Positions 47,396-59,189 are shown, counted from the first letter of the stretch. The stretch is DNA of 64,000 nucleotides from Gonatopus flavifemur (GCA_018340375.1 JAFFJZ010000009.1:806001-870000); one strand, 5' to 3'. Program-made: numbers and translations. Notes: generated by a model not told the origin, from the letters alone.

Positions 47396-48512
47396 CTCAA
47401 GCGTACCAGCTCAGAAATTTTTACCTTCTCAATCATTCTGAAATTTCGCTGAAATGTAGTACTAGTTAGTGACTTTTAATCCTATGAAGGATTTTGCTCT
47501 GGTACCTCTTCTTATCAAACTACAGGGGTCCAAAATTCACAGATTTCGTTTAATCACCTCTTTTGAAGATATAATTCCTTAAATTGAATTTTTTTATAAA
47601 ATTATTTTCGATATTGTTTATCGTAGCTTTTTCCTGTTATTCACAATGGCGTGATCAGCTTTTGTGAGAGAAAATTTTTTCCAACAAATCTAGCGAGTCT
47701 GAATTATTTTGCATTTTTTTCAATTTCGACAATTTTGAAAATTTTTCAAGTCAGCTCATCTGGGAGCTGGATTCCTCAGCTTCAAAATCGTGTAGGAGGA
47801 ATTATGGGGAGAACATTTCATCTGGCATTCGCAACGGTTTCGAGCGCGCGTGTCGCATATTCCTATTATCTCCTGATACGGTTCGTCATACCGTTGCCGC
47901 GGGATACAAGTGAAACGAACTGTTTTTCAATGGAATATGGTTTTTTAATCATGCCAATGATTTCATACAATGTTACCGTATTTGTTTTTCCTTGTTCATA
48001 CGCATACTTCATACAACTTAATGTCACACGAAACATCGCATCGCATGACACGATCTTGAATTGTGAGTAAAATTGTTTCAATTCTGAATATGATTCGCAA
48101 TTTGTGATGAAAATCAATTTTTTCTCTCCCAAATATTTGATTGTGTCTGTTTGTAGGCAATTCAATTGATAGATGAAATACAGCATTATTGACACAATAT
48201 CTCTTGATTCTCAAAAATGTCTGCAACTCAAAGTTTCGTTGGTCGTCGTTGTAACCCTTCGCACAAAATCCATCACAAATTCAAATGAAGAGATTTGTGA
48301 ACTATTTCTCCAAATCTACAAAGAAAGTTTCCCAGTATCCTCCCCGATGCAAAAGTGTGTGGGTTATGTAGAAAAGAAGCTGCTGCTTGTTCTGGGCAGA
48401 AGCCTCCAATTGATGCACAAGATGATTCGTTCGGTCATGTTCACTCGAGGTATTGATATCATATTTTCAATTGCAAAAAGGACAATTTGTACATCAATGA
48501 AAATGAACAATA
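47396..48512. other. Gene-free stretch
   Basis: ORFs at 47651-48070 (plus), 47866-48195 (minus) and 48173-48556 (plus) overlap each other, begin at non-ATG or weak starts in part, and show no motif. None is called. Confidence 0.45.
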
Positions 48513-48930
48513 CACGGAGAAAAAAAATTTTTACAAATTGTTTAAACAAATTGTAAAAATTTTTTTTCAGCGGATGTTCATCCTCCACCCGGATATCCTA
48601 TTTCCAATAGTTACTGCTCCCTTAGGCCCAGCAGTTTCATCGTCGGCACGAACGGGTATGGAGTATTCGAAATTGTTTATAATTGTTATTTACAAACCAA
48701 TGCGATGGTTGAAAACTTTCCAAACCACCTATTCTTGCATGAAATTTTCCGTAGAACACGATCCCGGGGCTTTCATCCACTTGAATTGATATTTTCAACA
48801 AATTGTTGAAACAATAATTGTTTAAACAAATGTTAAAAATTTTTTTTCTCCGTGGATGTTCATCCTCCACCTAGATATCCTTTTTCCAATAGTTACTTTC
48901 CCCGTAGGCCCAGCAGTTCCGCCATGGGCA
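48513..48930 (+). repeat. Duplicated hairpin-plus-flank unit
   Basis: A hairpin starting CACGGAGAAAAAAAATTTTT (48513) followed by GATGTTCATCCTCCAC and GGCCCAGCAGTT is repeated as hairpin 48786-48854 plus GATGTTCATCCTCCAC to about 48925. The first hairpin arms (ACAAATTGTTTAAACAAATTGT) are fully complementary. The unit ends resemble CACGG MITE ends. Confidence 0.65.
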
Positions 48931-48971
48931 TTGATGGGTCAATGAGTTGAGAATCCATTACGTCAGCGATT

Positions 48972-49735
48972 TCAAAGACATTGCCTATGATTTTTGTAAA
49001 TTTCTACGGTCCATAGAATATAGAAAAAAATTTGAGTAGTTTCTTCTACAGCCTCAGGAGGGTAAGGTATTTTGACTAATACTAAATTACCCTTCCTTAG
49101 TACGACTTTAGAAACCCGCTTTTGTCGCTCCAAGCGTCTTCCAAATGCCTTTGTAACATTGTCATTCGCGATTTGCAATTTTATTTTATAAGGTGCTCGT
49201 TTTTCATCTAGATAGTGATTAATTTGCCTTATTTTGGGCTGTGGATCTGTACCGTAGTGGATTTTGTGAGGGGTGAAGCCAGTTGTATGATGTACCGTCA
49301 AGTTCAAACAATCTCCTATATGTTTGACATAACTTGCCCAATTGCTATGATGATCATGGCAGTATGTCCGAAACAATCGCCCCAACTCACGCATTTGTCT
49401 TTCGACAGGATTTGATTACGGATTGCGGATTGATGAGAAAATTGTTTGTACTCCATGTTTCTGTAGTGTCATGCTCCAGTGTGGGGATGTGAACTGTGAA
49501 CCATGATCACTCAATATTCTTGAAGGTTTTCCAATGTCTTTGAAATATTTATTGATCATTATGTTCGAACAAGTTTTACTTTTAGCATATGTCTAAAGTC
49601 ACAAACAGAAACTGAACCCCTCCTTCACTGCTAGGCAACGGTTCATATAAATCAACTGATACAAGCACATTCGAGTTGTCTGCTCTGTAACGTACGTTGA
49701 AATTTTCGATATTTTTTAAACCCCTAAAGACATAC
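48972..49735 (-). pseudogene. Ty3/gypsy integrase fragment
   Basis: Minus strand. The core shows LVSVDLYEPLP (first Asp), ILSDHGSQF (second Asp) and NPVERQM (Glu), i.e. the DDE integrase that inserts retroelement cDNA. It then runs into the C-terminal part (ELGRLFRTYC, HYGTDPQPK, RKGNLVLVKIP). Defects: a frameshift and probable deletion after FVTLDIC, and a TAA in the NP-SNPVER segment (about 49421). It lies 5.2 kb from the gypsy pol at 54956 and overlaps it slightly in content, so it may be a separate copy. Confidence 0.85.
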
Positions 49736-51505
49736 TATATATATACGTCTTACGACATACATATATATACGTACACCTATACGGGTCCTGCTTCTCGTAT
49801 GTGTACACGTAAACGTAAGCGTACGAAACGTAGGGTCCGATACGTGCGCACACGAGAATTTTCATGTAGGTAATCGATCGAATGAAAAATCTCTCCACGA
49901 ACTCTTTTACCCTCATGGAAAATATCGATATCGATATAACAGTTTTCTCTTTCTATTTTCTAAAATGACCACCGCAGACAATACAGTTTTCCCTAAACCC
50001 TATCGAAATTCATGATACCATACGATACACCACTATGAAACGGTTCCTCTTCTTCACCACTGACGAACAGACAAGGAAACCATGAGACAGAACGAGTCCA
50101 CTGAAATAACCGACTTGACGAAAATTCTTTCAAAATCAATACTCACCCACTACAACCATATAATAAACATCAAACGTACCTAAGACAGAGCCTCTTTTCT
50201 TCTCAATTTTTTCATATAAACGAATCGACAGACGAAAGACGACACGACCTACCATAAACAACCTTACCATAAAGGAACGGTATAGACGTATGGTCAACTC
50301 TCCTCACAACCGAAGAAATATGTCTCAATCCCAACACTATGCATAAAAACTTCTGTAAAATTTTCACCACAGATATTCAGCTTGGTAAACATTCTTATAA
50401 AATATTTCAATATCAATCAACAACTTTGATCAAATTTCAAATTATATATAGATGAATTGATCTTTTAGAACACTATGTCTCTCTCTCTATCTTCGTCCTT
50501 TTCTCCCTCTCTTGCCATTCGATACGTATAATTGAGTATAATTTTTTTTGATAATCTCAAATCAACTGTTCATATGAACTCTTTATAAACTCTTTCTGAA
50601 TAATAGAGGAATCCTTCTTCTCTCGTCCTTTTCTGATTTCCAGTAAATTTTCATGGTATTTCCAAACTTCCAATAAATTTCATCAAACTTTTGGAACTCT
50701 TTATAATCTTTTGAAACTATGTGAATTCTTTTTCCATCCCTTCAAATATTATCGAATTTGTATGAATCAACACATATTTCATGATAGTAAATCATTATCT
50801 TACACATATATTACCGAAGAACTCTTTTTGAGCTCTTTTTCACCAACAACCTTGAATAGGTTTATTGATAAATGAACGAATGAATTCAATTAAATAATCC
50901 TGCCCTTGTAGATCTACAAACAGATAATCCTATATAACTATCAACGAATAAGAGTTCGATAAATTTAGTAACTTCGAATGTCACTGTCTCTCTCACTCTC
51001 TCCTCATTTCACTCACAGAAACCGATAAAATTCTGCTACGCTGATTTCACTTAATTCATTGGATGAATTATGATTAAATAATCTAAATGAAGATTAAACA
51101 AAATACCCTGAACCATATAATCGAAGAATTCAACGTCATGTTGATACATGTGTATACGTATATATATGTGTGTTTCTCTCTCTCTCACCCCATAAAGTAA
51201 CACGATTTAACAGAATAAAAACCTAGAGAAGCCTTGATAAAAGATGATTAAATATATAATAAATACTCGTAATCATAAGAATTAACATCTATGAAATCAC
51301 CCTAGTGAATATATATATATATATATATGTAAATGCAAATTCTCATGTAAAAAAAATTCAGTTCAAAGTAACGATTCGAAAAATATTTCAATATTCCAAA
51401 TAATCGTATTAATTACATTCACCACAACATAAAACCAGATTCTCATCGTAAATTCCGAATCAAATCAATTATTCTATAAAAATCGAAGTTACATATATCT
51501 ATATA
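49736..51505. other. Gene-free AT-rich stretch
   Basis: No gene, RNA or clear repeat end recognised. Short CTCTCT runs, TATATA runs (51308-51330) and alternating purine/pyrimidine TATACGTA words at 49735-49840. Confidence 0.5.
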
Positions 51506-52799
51506 CGAGGGTGGATTGATAAGTTTCCGGCCTGACCGAAAAATGGCGCCACTAGGCCTACCTTGAGGTGGCGTTCTATAGTACCATCCTTAGATAGCTT
51601 GTAGCTATAGTTTCAGTCCGATCGCCATGTTAGTTTAGTTTTGAGAGCACGCTGACCAAGACGCCTCTGTGTTTTTCGTAAAAATGGAAAAGCTGGAAAA
51701 TCGTGCTGTCATCAAATACTTTTATTTGAAGGGGTTAACGCCGAAGGAAATTAAAGAAGAGATGGACTCAACACTGGGGACATCCTCCCCTTCATATTCA
51801 ACCGTTAAGCAGTGGGTTTCCGAGCTTAAAAAGGGTCGTGTGAGCACCTCTGATGAGCCTCGCTCAGGACGCCCCATTGAGGTCACAACTCCAGATATGA
51901 TCGAAAAAATCCATCAAATAGTGCTGAAAGATCGCAGATTCAAAGTTCGTGAGATAGCTGAGACCTGTAAGATGTCATATGAACGTGTATAAAATATTTT
52001 GCACCAACATTTGTATATGGAAAAGCTCTGTGCAAGATGGGTGCCGCGTTTGCTAACAGTCGACCAAAAATTGATTCGAAAGAACATTTCTACCGCCAAT
52101 TTGGCGTTGTATAAGCGTAATCCGAGCGAATTTTTGCATCGATTCGTAACCGTTGACGAAACTTGGGTCCACCACTACACTCCTGAAACCAAAGAACAGT
52201 CTAAACAGTGGATTGGACCAGGGGAACCAGCTCCAAAGAGGGCAAAAACAATTTTTTTGGCGAACAAGGTTATGGCTACTGTTCTTTGGGATGCAAGAGG
52301 TATTATGTACATTGATTACCTTGGAAAGGGTAAAACTATCACTGGTCAATACTACGCAGACTTATTGCAACGTTTGAGCCACGAAGTGAAAATTAAACGA
52401 CCTCATCTGGCGAAGAAAAAAATCTTGTTTCATCACGATAACGCACCAACGCACACGTCAATCGTTGCGATGGCTAAAATCAACGATCTGAAGTTTGAAT
52501 TAATGCCGCACCCTCCCTACTCTCCAGACCTAGCCCCGAGTGACTATCATCTGTTTCCTAACCTCAAAAAATGGCTTAGCGGTAAGAGATTTGCGGACAA
52601 TGAAGAAGTAATCGAAGCTGTAAATGGGTATTTTGAGGAGCTTGACGAATCAGTCTATAGAGATTGCATTACTAGACTAGAACACCGCTATGAGAAATGT
52701 ATCAGCCTTGGAGGAGATTATGTTGAGAAATAAAAAAAAAAAAATTCTTAAAAACGTTGTTTTTCTTGGTCAGGCCGGAAACTTATCAATCCACCCTCG
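51506..52799 (+). mobile_element. mariner transposon with perfect 32-bp ends
   Basis: 1294 bp with TA on both sides. Terminal inverted repeats 51506-51537 and 52768-52799 are identical over 32 bp (starting CGAGGGTGGATTGATAAGTT). It is the least decayed mariner of the window. It lies between a gypsy integrase fragment and a small spliced gene. Confidence 0.95.
51684..52733 (+). pseudogene. mariner transposase (DD34D), one stop
   Basis: 349 codons from ATG 51684 ([13 protein letters not shown]) to the stop at 52731. Only one in-frame TAA (51990-51992, after MSYERV) interrupts it. The N-terminal part carries the HTH region; the catalytic part shows VTVDETW, HHDNAPTH and APSDYH with 34 residues between the last two Asp. 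It belongs to the same general group as the copy at 2888 (both start MEKL-), but is a different family with different ends. The stop makes it non-autonomous unless it is a sequencing error. Confidence 0.93.
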
Positions 52800-53044
52800 T
52801 ATAATCCTGAAATACATGAAAATAAGGAAATTCATCTGAGTCAGACTCTTCGAACGCTCAACGTAAAGCGAGGGAGGAACGTAGCGCGTCGAGGATTTGA
52901 ACATCAGATAAAATAGTAGATAATTTCCTAGATACCCGAAATATTATAAGACAGAAAATTTTTGATTTTGAGTACCACTGAGAGCGAGCTTCTTGAACTC
53001 TCATTGGTACAAACTAAGAACTATTCCCACCGCGCGACCTTTGA

Positions 53045-53084
53045 CCAATCGTTGCCCTTGAAGGAAAATTGAGCCCTTTAAATA
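53045..53084 (+). promoter_or_regulatory. Putative promoter of the plus-strand small gene
   Basis: CCAAT at 53045-53049 and the TATA-like TTTAAATA at 53077-53084, 27 bp apart. Exon 1 follows. Layout resembles that of the paralogue at 17851-17886. Motif evidence only. Confidence 0.35.
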
Positions 53085-53164
53085 TCGCATGATTTCTTCA
53101 TTTTCAACCACTCTGTTCTCGACTTCTTTGAACCAACAATATATTCACATAACATCAGTCCTTC

Positions 53165-53230
53165 TTAGGACTTCTACAACCACTTCTACAACCACTACTA
53201 CAACTACTACTACTTCTACTACAACTACCG
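53165..53230 (+). repeat. Imperfect ACT trinucleotide repeat
   Basis: Runs of ACTTCTACAACC and ACTACT units within the 5' exon; they encode a Thr-rich run in one frame (53089-53301), which is probably not translated as such. Confidence 0.85.
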
Positions 53231-53654
53231 TTACGGCACGCTACGCGGTCATCCTCACCGACACACGGTTGTGTTCGCTCCATCGGTTAGTATTTCCTTA
53301 AGAAATACTAATTCTTTCTTCAAACTGCGGTCCTGTGTTACTCAACCAGACCATTTAAGCAGTATACGCATTCGCACGAACGAGATAGCACCTTCGAGAA
53401 GGGGAAAAACAACAAAAGTGAGTGGAGTTTTCCACAATTCGGGTGGGGAAAGGAACTGAGTTTCCTTCCTTTTTTCGGAATTTAAAATCAGTGCTTATCG
53501 TGTTTGTTTAAGAGGGAAAAATATTCTTTGTTCCGTGTTAAATTTAACTTTTATTTTTTTTGATTAAATTCATTCATGTGTTCAATAATAGATTCAACCG
53601 CGTGGGAATTAAATTCAATCATTCTCCTCTAATCGTTTTTCTTTTTTTGTTTAG

Positions 53655-53968
53655 TGAAGGTCAAGGTTGAAAGTAAAATCACCGATCTTAAAAGAAGAAT
53701 CCATTATATAAAACAAAGGATCGAGGAACGGGACCTCGATATTGAAAACAATCGCGCTCCAACCTCTAGTGTAGCCTGGAGGAATTTCAAACGAAATGCA
53801 GCCCGCGACGATAGAAATCTTGCCCAACTCTCCAAAGAGTTAGATAATCTATGTATTTTCAAAAAATCTTTGGAAGTTAGACAAGAACTTGTTTACCAGG
53901 AGGATTGGGATCCCATAGAAGACTCTCCTTGTAAAACCTTGTATGGGAATCAACACTCCTTCATGTGA
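53655..53968 (+). CDS. Small two-exon gene, coiled-coil protein of unknown function
   Basis: Exon 2 starts after a strong acceptor (CTAAT, long T run, GTTTAG at 53654). A donor GTGAGT follows exon 1 at 53418, giving a 237-bp intron. Exon 1 ends in A and exon 2 starts TG, so splicing creates the ATG; upstream in this frame there is a stop near 53312 and no ATG, which favours initiation there. Product about 105 residues, highly charged and helical: ITDLKRRIHYIKQRIEERDL, then NFKRNAARDDRNLAQLSKEL, then an acidic end. AATAAA lies at 54102. It is similar to the product of 16777-17147. Family unknown to me. An mRNA is predicted but unproved. Confidence 0.6.
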
Positions 53969-54101
53969 ATAATAGAAATTAAATTTCCAACAATTTCTTT
54001 CTCCCACCTACGTGCAATTCGAAGCATTCGTGCTCATTGTACGAAGTCCCATGGAAGAAATTGTTCCTTCCTTTTCCATTTCCTATATTCCTTTCGACGG
54101 C

Positions 54102-54107
54102 AATAAA
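54102..54107 (+). terminator. Poly(A) signal of the plus-strand small gene
   Basis: AATAAA 133 bp after the stop codon of the small gene. Confidence 0.5.
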
Positions 54108-54955
54108 GTTAACTGAGACGTCATCTTTTCCCTCCCTAATCCCCTCTTTTCAACTACATTGCAATTCCATACTATATGCTTAAAACTTACCTGGACAGCA
54201 AACGCGGTCAATGTATTCATGCTTTACAGATAAACGGACTTCTCTTTCTAATATACCTTCCTCTCTCTCTCTCTTTCTCTTCACTATACAGTATACGTGG
54301 GTATATACCTCTCTTTCTAGTACTCATGTTTCTCTCTCTCTCTCTCTCTAATAGGAAACACATATACATCTTCCTCTATGAATCTTTCGCTCTTTTCATA
54401 TAATTATGCCATTATTGAAGGGCTCGATTTCCTTCAATAAAACAATTTAAAGGTCGAAATTTTACTAAGAGGAAAAATACACCAAATGAATAAGTCACTT
54501 TTAATTACTGAGTAACCCTCAGAATTAGAAGGATTTTTCATTTCTTATGTTTTAAAAACCAAAATTAACAAATTATCTCTTATTACCGAGCAACCCTCGG
54601 AATTTGAAGATGTTGTTCAATTTACGTTTTCTCTTTTCTTTTTAACCTGTATCAAATAAGAATATTCACTGAGTAACCCTCAGGAATATTTCAATAAAAA
54701 ATATCAAATTTATAATTGAATTAACCAAATTTTTTCGTAATCCTTTCAATTTAAAATATTGTAACTATAGTAACGAAATATTATTCAATAAATCATTAAA
54801 TAAATATATATATGAGACAATTCATTTCAGCATCCTAGCCCTGGTCCTTGTGTAGGCACATCCCTACCTAAAGCATGGTAATCAGAGGGGTTGTCAGACT
54901 CTGATTTGACAATTCCTCAAAATATCCGCTCGTTTTAGATAAATCTTGAAGATTT
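54108..54955. other. Gene-free stretch with CT runs and three repeated stem-loops
   Basis: CTCTCT microsatellite runs at 54258-54350. Three similar hairpins (54508-54522, 54586-54600, 54669-54683) with CTGAG-CTCAG type stems. The segment 54830-54955 is open in one frame up to TAG but shows no family motif. Confidence 0.5.
54508..54683 (+). repeat. Three regularly spaced stem-loops
   Basis: CTGAGTAACCCTCAG at 54508 and 54669, and CCGAGCAACCCTCGG at 54586. The middle copy keeps the stem by paired changes (CTGAG/CTCAG to CCGAG/CTCGG), spaced about 80 bp. Confidence 0.75.
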
Positions 54956-57169
54956 TCACGTAACAGCTCTTATCAATTGATATTCCCCCTCCACGCTAAA
55001 ATTCAAGGGCTTAGCTCGTTGGCAAATGTCACAACATGTAACTATATTTTTTACCTGCCTTCCCAAACCATGCCAATAGTAATGATTAGTTATTTCTTTC
55101 CAGATTTTATGACTTCCTGCGTGACCAATATTTATGTGTATCCAATCTATCAGTGCTTTTTGGAGTTGTTGTGGCACAACTATTCTCCATTTATTGGATT
55201 GCTCATCCTTATGGAACAAAATATCTTCTTTTATCGCATATCTGTTTACATTCTTCTTCGCTTCAATTTCTTCGATTGTAGAATTTATTTTTTCGTCTCT
55301 TCTTCGCAAGTTTTTAATATCTTCAATTCCTTCAAATGAAGATTCATGTTTTTTCAATAAGTTTACAAATTTTTCCTCGTTGCTCATATCTACTTGATTC
55401 TCTAAATTGTGTTGTATATTACTTATTATTTTCATGGGGTCCTCATTTTGGTTTTCTAGTGGTGAAATTCTACTAAAATAATCTGTAACAATATTGTCTC
55501 TACCTTTGCAATATTCTATCACAAACGAAAACTGTTGCATATACACCGACCATCTTATGAGTCTCGAATTTGTATATGGTGTATTCAGTATGAACTTTAA
55601 TGCTTGGTGATCAGTAATGATCTTAAACTGCTGTCCCATTAGATACATCCTCAATTTTTTAAGTGCATATACTACAGCTGATAATTCAATTTCAGTTGTC
55701 GAATAATTAGACTCACATTTCGATAAAAATCGACTGGCTAGTGGAATAATTCTGTGATTATCTTCAGCATCCATTTGATATAAAATTGCGCTAATTGCTC
55801 CTTTACTCGCATCTGTTTGTCACCTAAATGGTACGTCTATCACATAATGTCCTAACCCTACCGTTTCGATAAAACGTTGCTCTAAAATTTTTGATGCGTC
55901 ATGATGTTTTGTACCCCATATGAATTTTGTCTTGTCACTAAACAATTTACGAAAAGGATTGATAAACTTTGCATGACATATGCTAAACCTTTTGTAATAA
56001 TTAAACATTCCTATCACACGTTGTAGTTCTTTTTTATTCTTCGGATCAGGAATGGTTTGAAGGGCTTTTATTTTTCCTGGATCAGGTTTGATCCCTTTGT
56101 TGGATAGAATTAAGCCTAAGAAACGTACTTCTTGTCGACAAAGATGAGATTCATTCAGTTTCAATGCAGAACCTGTGTGTGAAAGTTTCTGAAATAATTT
56201 CTCCAGATGAATTATATGTTCTGTAAACGTGGTTGACGCGATTAACAAATCATCTACATAATTCGTAACGAAATTCTCACATTCACCTTTCAACATAATT
56301 CTCAAAGCTCTTATGAAAGCGCTACCTGCAGTTTTCAGCCCAAACGGTACCACACAGAATTGATACAACTCACCATTGAGCAAAAAGGCTGTGTATGGTC
56401 TTGATTTTTTATTTAATGGTATTTGATAATAGCTCTCTGCTAGATCTAATGTTGTGGAATATTGTGCGCGTTCATAATTCTGGATAATTTCTTGATTTCT
56501 AGGAAGACATTCGTTGTCCGATATCACCATTTTATTAAGAAATCTCGCGTCCAAACAAATTCTAATACCACCTTCTTCTTTCTCAACAATTTGAATTGGT
56601 TTGCAGTATGCACTTTTGGATTTTTCAATGGTCCCTAATTTTAGCATGGATTTTATTCCTTTATCTCCGGCATCTCTATGTGCCAACGGAATTGGATAAT
56701 GTCTCCTCACTATTGGTTCATTTGTATTCAAATTCATAGTATGTACATATATATTAGTGCGACCTGATTTTCGTGTAAAAATTGAGTGATACTTGGCAAT
56801 TAATCTGAATAATATAGTCCTTTCTTCATCATTTATATGTATTGTATCATTTACTAATGCCTTTGCCGTTTCTCCAAATTCTAACAAATCTATTTTTCCA
56901 TCTGTTTCATTTCTCAACCCGATCCTTTCCTCATGCTCTTGTTTGCAGATTATTTCATGTGTTAAATTATTCCCAATGCATTCATTATTTTTGCAATATT
57001 GGGTTTTACACGCGGTAATACTATTTTCTACAATACATTCGTGTGTTGTGGAACAATGAGCAGTTTGTTCACTCCTATTTTGCAATGATGCATTTTGAAT
57101 AATTTCTCCGGTTGGTTTCATCAAACACTGAATCTGCGAACTTTGTTTGGATTCGGTTTTCACGAAACT

Positions 57170-57676
57170 TCCTGGTGGAAATGGAAGCGGGAAAGAAGAG
57201 CAAACGAAGCGTATGCTGGAGGGTAACAAAAACGGTAATGAAAAGTATACAGAGCTTGAATGAAAAGGATACAAAGAGTATGCGAAGCGGAAGTTGAAAC
57301 AAAAGAAGCTTATAAAATTTAAGGAATGTAATTTACAAAATTGAACCCCATAGCAAGGATCGAACCGGGGATTTTTACAACGGTAGCCGAGGTTCTTATC
57401 CACTTGGCCATTGATCGTTGTTGGAATGGATCGCATAAAGATATTATTTGAAATCAGAATAGGTATGATTCGCATACGTTTAATATAACTCACTATTAAT
57501 TCAAACGAAGAGTGTGTGGAATGGGATCGAAAGCTTATGAAGCGTATATGGAACGTATGATTTCATTACTCCACAGTGAGGGGGCATTACACGTTTCATG
57601 AAGAGGGAATTGAAACATTTTTCGCATCGTATACGCTTCCTCCGCGTTCTGTATATACGCTTCATTTTCACCAGGG
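57170..57676. mobile_element. CCCTGG-ended element in gypsy pol
   Basis: 507 bp. Left end TCCTGGTGGAAAT (first base changed), right end ATTTTCACCAGGG, CT on both sides. GCGTAT/ATACGC words recur in both arms. It carries a tRNA-like module (57345-57416). It gives a false 5' extension to the RT frame. Confidence 0.85.
57345..57416 (-). other. tRNA-like sequence in the CCCTGG element
   Basis: Minus strand: A-box TGGCCAAGTGG (57410-57400) and B-box GGTTCGATCC (57366-57357), well matching the pol III consensus and spaced 33 bp. Stems are degenerate. Second such case in a CCCTGG element (see 2420-2484). Confidence 0.65.
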
Positions 57677-58373
57677 CTGGCTATTTGGTTTCTTATCTTG
57701 ACAGTATGATTTATATAATTGATTTGACTTTCATCTTTCGTTAACCAATCATTCCCTGAAATAATCTGATGGTTCAAATTTGGGACAATCAGAAAGATGT
57801 GATCATATTGTATATTGTTTATGTGAATATTCAATTTTATTTGTTCTCTTATTTTCATCGAATTCATTCCGTATGCCCTTCTTATAATTACGTTAGTAAC
57901 TGGTAGCGTCAGCTTTTCATCTGTTTTGTCTGAAAGTAATAACGTTTTCTCGTTAATGCATGATACCTCACTACCCGTATCTAATAATCCTTTCACCGTA
58001 TTGGAGCTAATTTCAATATTGATTATTGGACGATTGTACTTTTCACTCATTTGTTCGTTATGAGAATTTGAAAAAGGTTTATCTACATCGAAAATTAGGT
58101 CCTCTGTTATACTATTATTCATATGACTCGCGATGGGACCGATATCCGAGCCATTTCCTCGTTCAACTGTTCGTTTGTCATATTATGTTCATTCATTGAA
58201 TTATTTGTCGTATCCGTCATTCCGTCAGTATTATGTACATCTACAGCAGTTATAACCCTATGATGATTTTGATTTTCTCTCTTCTTATAGTCATTTCTAT
58301 CCCTAGTGTCGTGTCTCCAATATCTTCTATTTCTATCTTCAATACGGTTATTTATAGATTCCCTTTGATATCC

Positions 58374-59185
58374 TTAATTCTTATTTGTTTGATCAAAATT
58401 ACTAAGTTCTGTTTGATTGTAACATTGAACTGTATTCCTCCTCATTCTGTGTTCATAATTATTTGATGGATAATATTGTTTATTTTTATTTCCATAGTTA
58501 TTTTGATGGTTTTGATAATTGAATCTATTATTATTTTTCCTAACTCCGTATGACTGACTTGGATTTTCAATCTTATCATCGTAATCACGATTAGGAGGAT
58601 ACATTGAATATTTGTGATTTTCTGCTTCACGGTTCACGTCATCTGAATTTATTCTTAGCGGGATTATTATAATTATATCTAAATCTAGGCAAATCATTAA
58701 CTTTCTCAATGTTATCTAATTTTGTTATGGCATTTGCTACCGTTGTAATATTCGCCAAATCTGTGCTTACTGAAGCGATTCGAATAGACGATGGAAATTG
58801 TCGTATAATCAATTAATTCTTCTCATAAGTATTCATGGTTTGATCTCATGATGATATTTCTGAAATTTGTTCGTAATAGTAGGGTAACATTGATCCCTTT
58901 GAGACATCATATTTCCTTGTTCTCCATTTATCTTTCAATCGTGTTTGTATATTTATTGAGAAAAACTCATCCAAGAATAGTTTTACAAATTTGACAAAAG
59001 AATGAATACTAGATCCAACCGTTTTGAACCAATATTTCGCACGCCCTTCTAAAGCTGTATCCACTATTAATTCTTGAGAATGGGTAGGAACCCTTTTTGA
59101 AGCTAAGTATTTTCTCAAATTTCCCATGAATTCTACTGGATTGTCACTGATTCCGTCTCGAAATTTTGGTAACGCAATCTCTATA
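58374..59185 (-). pseudogene. Ty3/gypsy gag relic
   Basis: At 59185-58846 the minus strand reads LPKFRDGISDNPVEFMGNLR, ALEGRAKYWFKTV, FLDEFFSINIQ, as in the capsid part of gypsy gag. Frameshifts follow. At 58709-58374 an Asn/Tyr-rich tail contains VQCYNQ but no complete CCHC knuckle. The N-terminal half is cut at 59186, where a dispersed repeat begins. Confidence 0.8.
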
Positions 59186-59189
59186 AATC

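Larger units (their letters stand above)
54956..58122 (-). pseudogene. Ty3/gypsy pol (protease-RT-RNase H-integrase start), interrupted
   Basis: Reading on the minus strand: aspartic protease with LLDTGSEVSC (about 57980); then a 507-bp CCCTGG element (57170-57676); then the RT with GGIRICLDARFLNK, TLDLAESYYQIPL, and catalytic YVDD (about 56255); then RNase H (ITDHQALKF) and the integrase zinc finger (HINIGHAGSHKIW...CCDICQRAK). A TGA at about 55818 interrupts PFR-QTDAS. The ORF stops at 54956, before the integrase catalytic core. Insertion of the CCCTGG element duplicated two bases and left the pol frame otherwise in register. No LTRs could be assigned. Confidence 0.92.

Noticed and set aside
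47651..48556. Two consecutive plus-strand frames (139 and 127 codons) as genes
   Set aside because: No conserved motif, an overlapping frame on the minus strand of similar length, and no splice or poly(A) context that convinced me.
53089..53301. Thr-rich 70-codon frame as the start of the small gene
   Set aside because: It ends in a stop at 53301 and is not in phase with exon 2; the Thr run is just the ACT repeat.
48972..58122. One gypsy element simply interrupted by a 5.2-kb insert (49736-54955)
   Set aside because: The two parts overlap slightly in the segment before the first integrase Asp and differ there, so they more likely come from two copies; a simple insertion is not supported.
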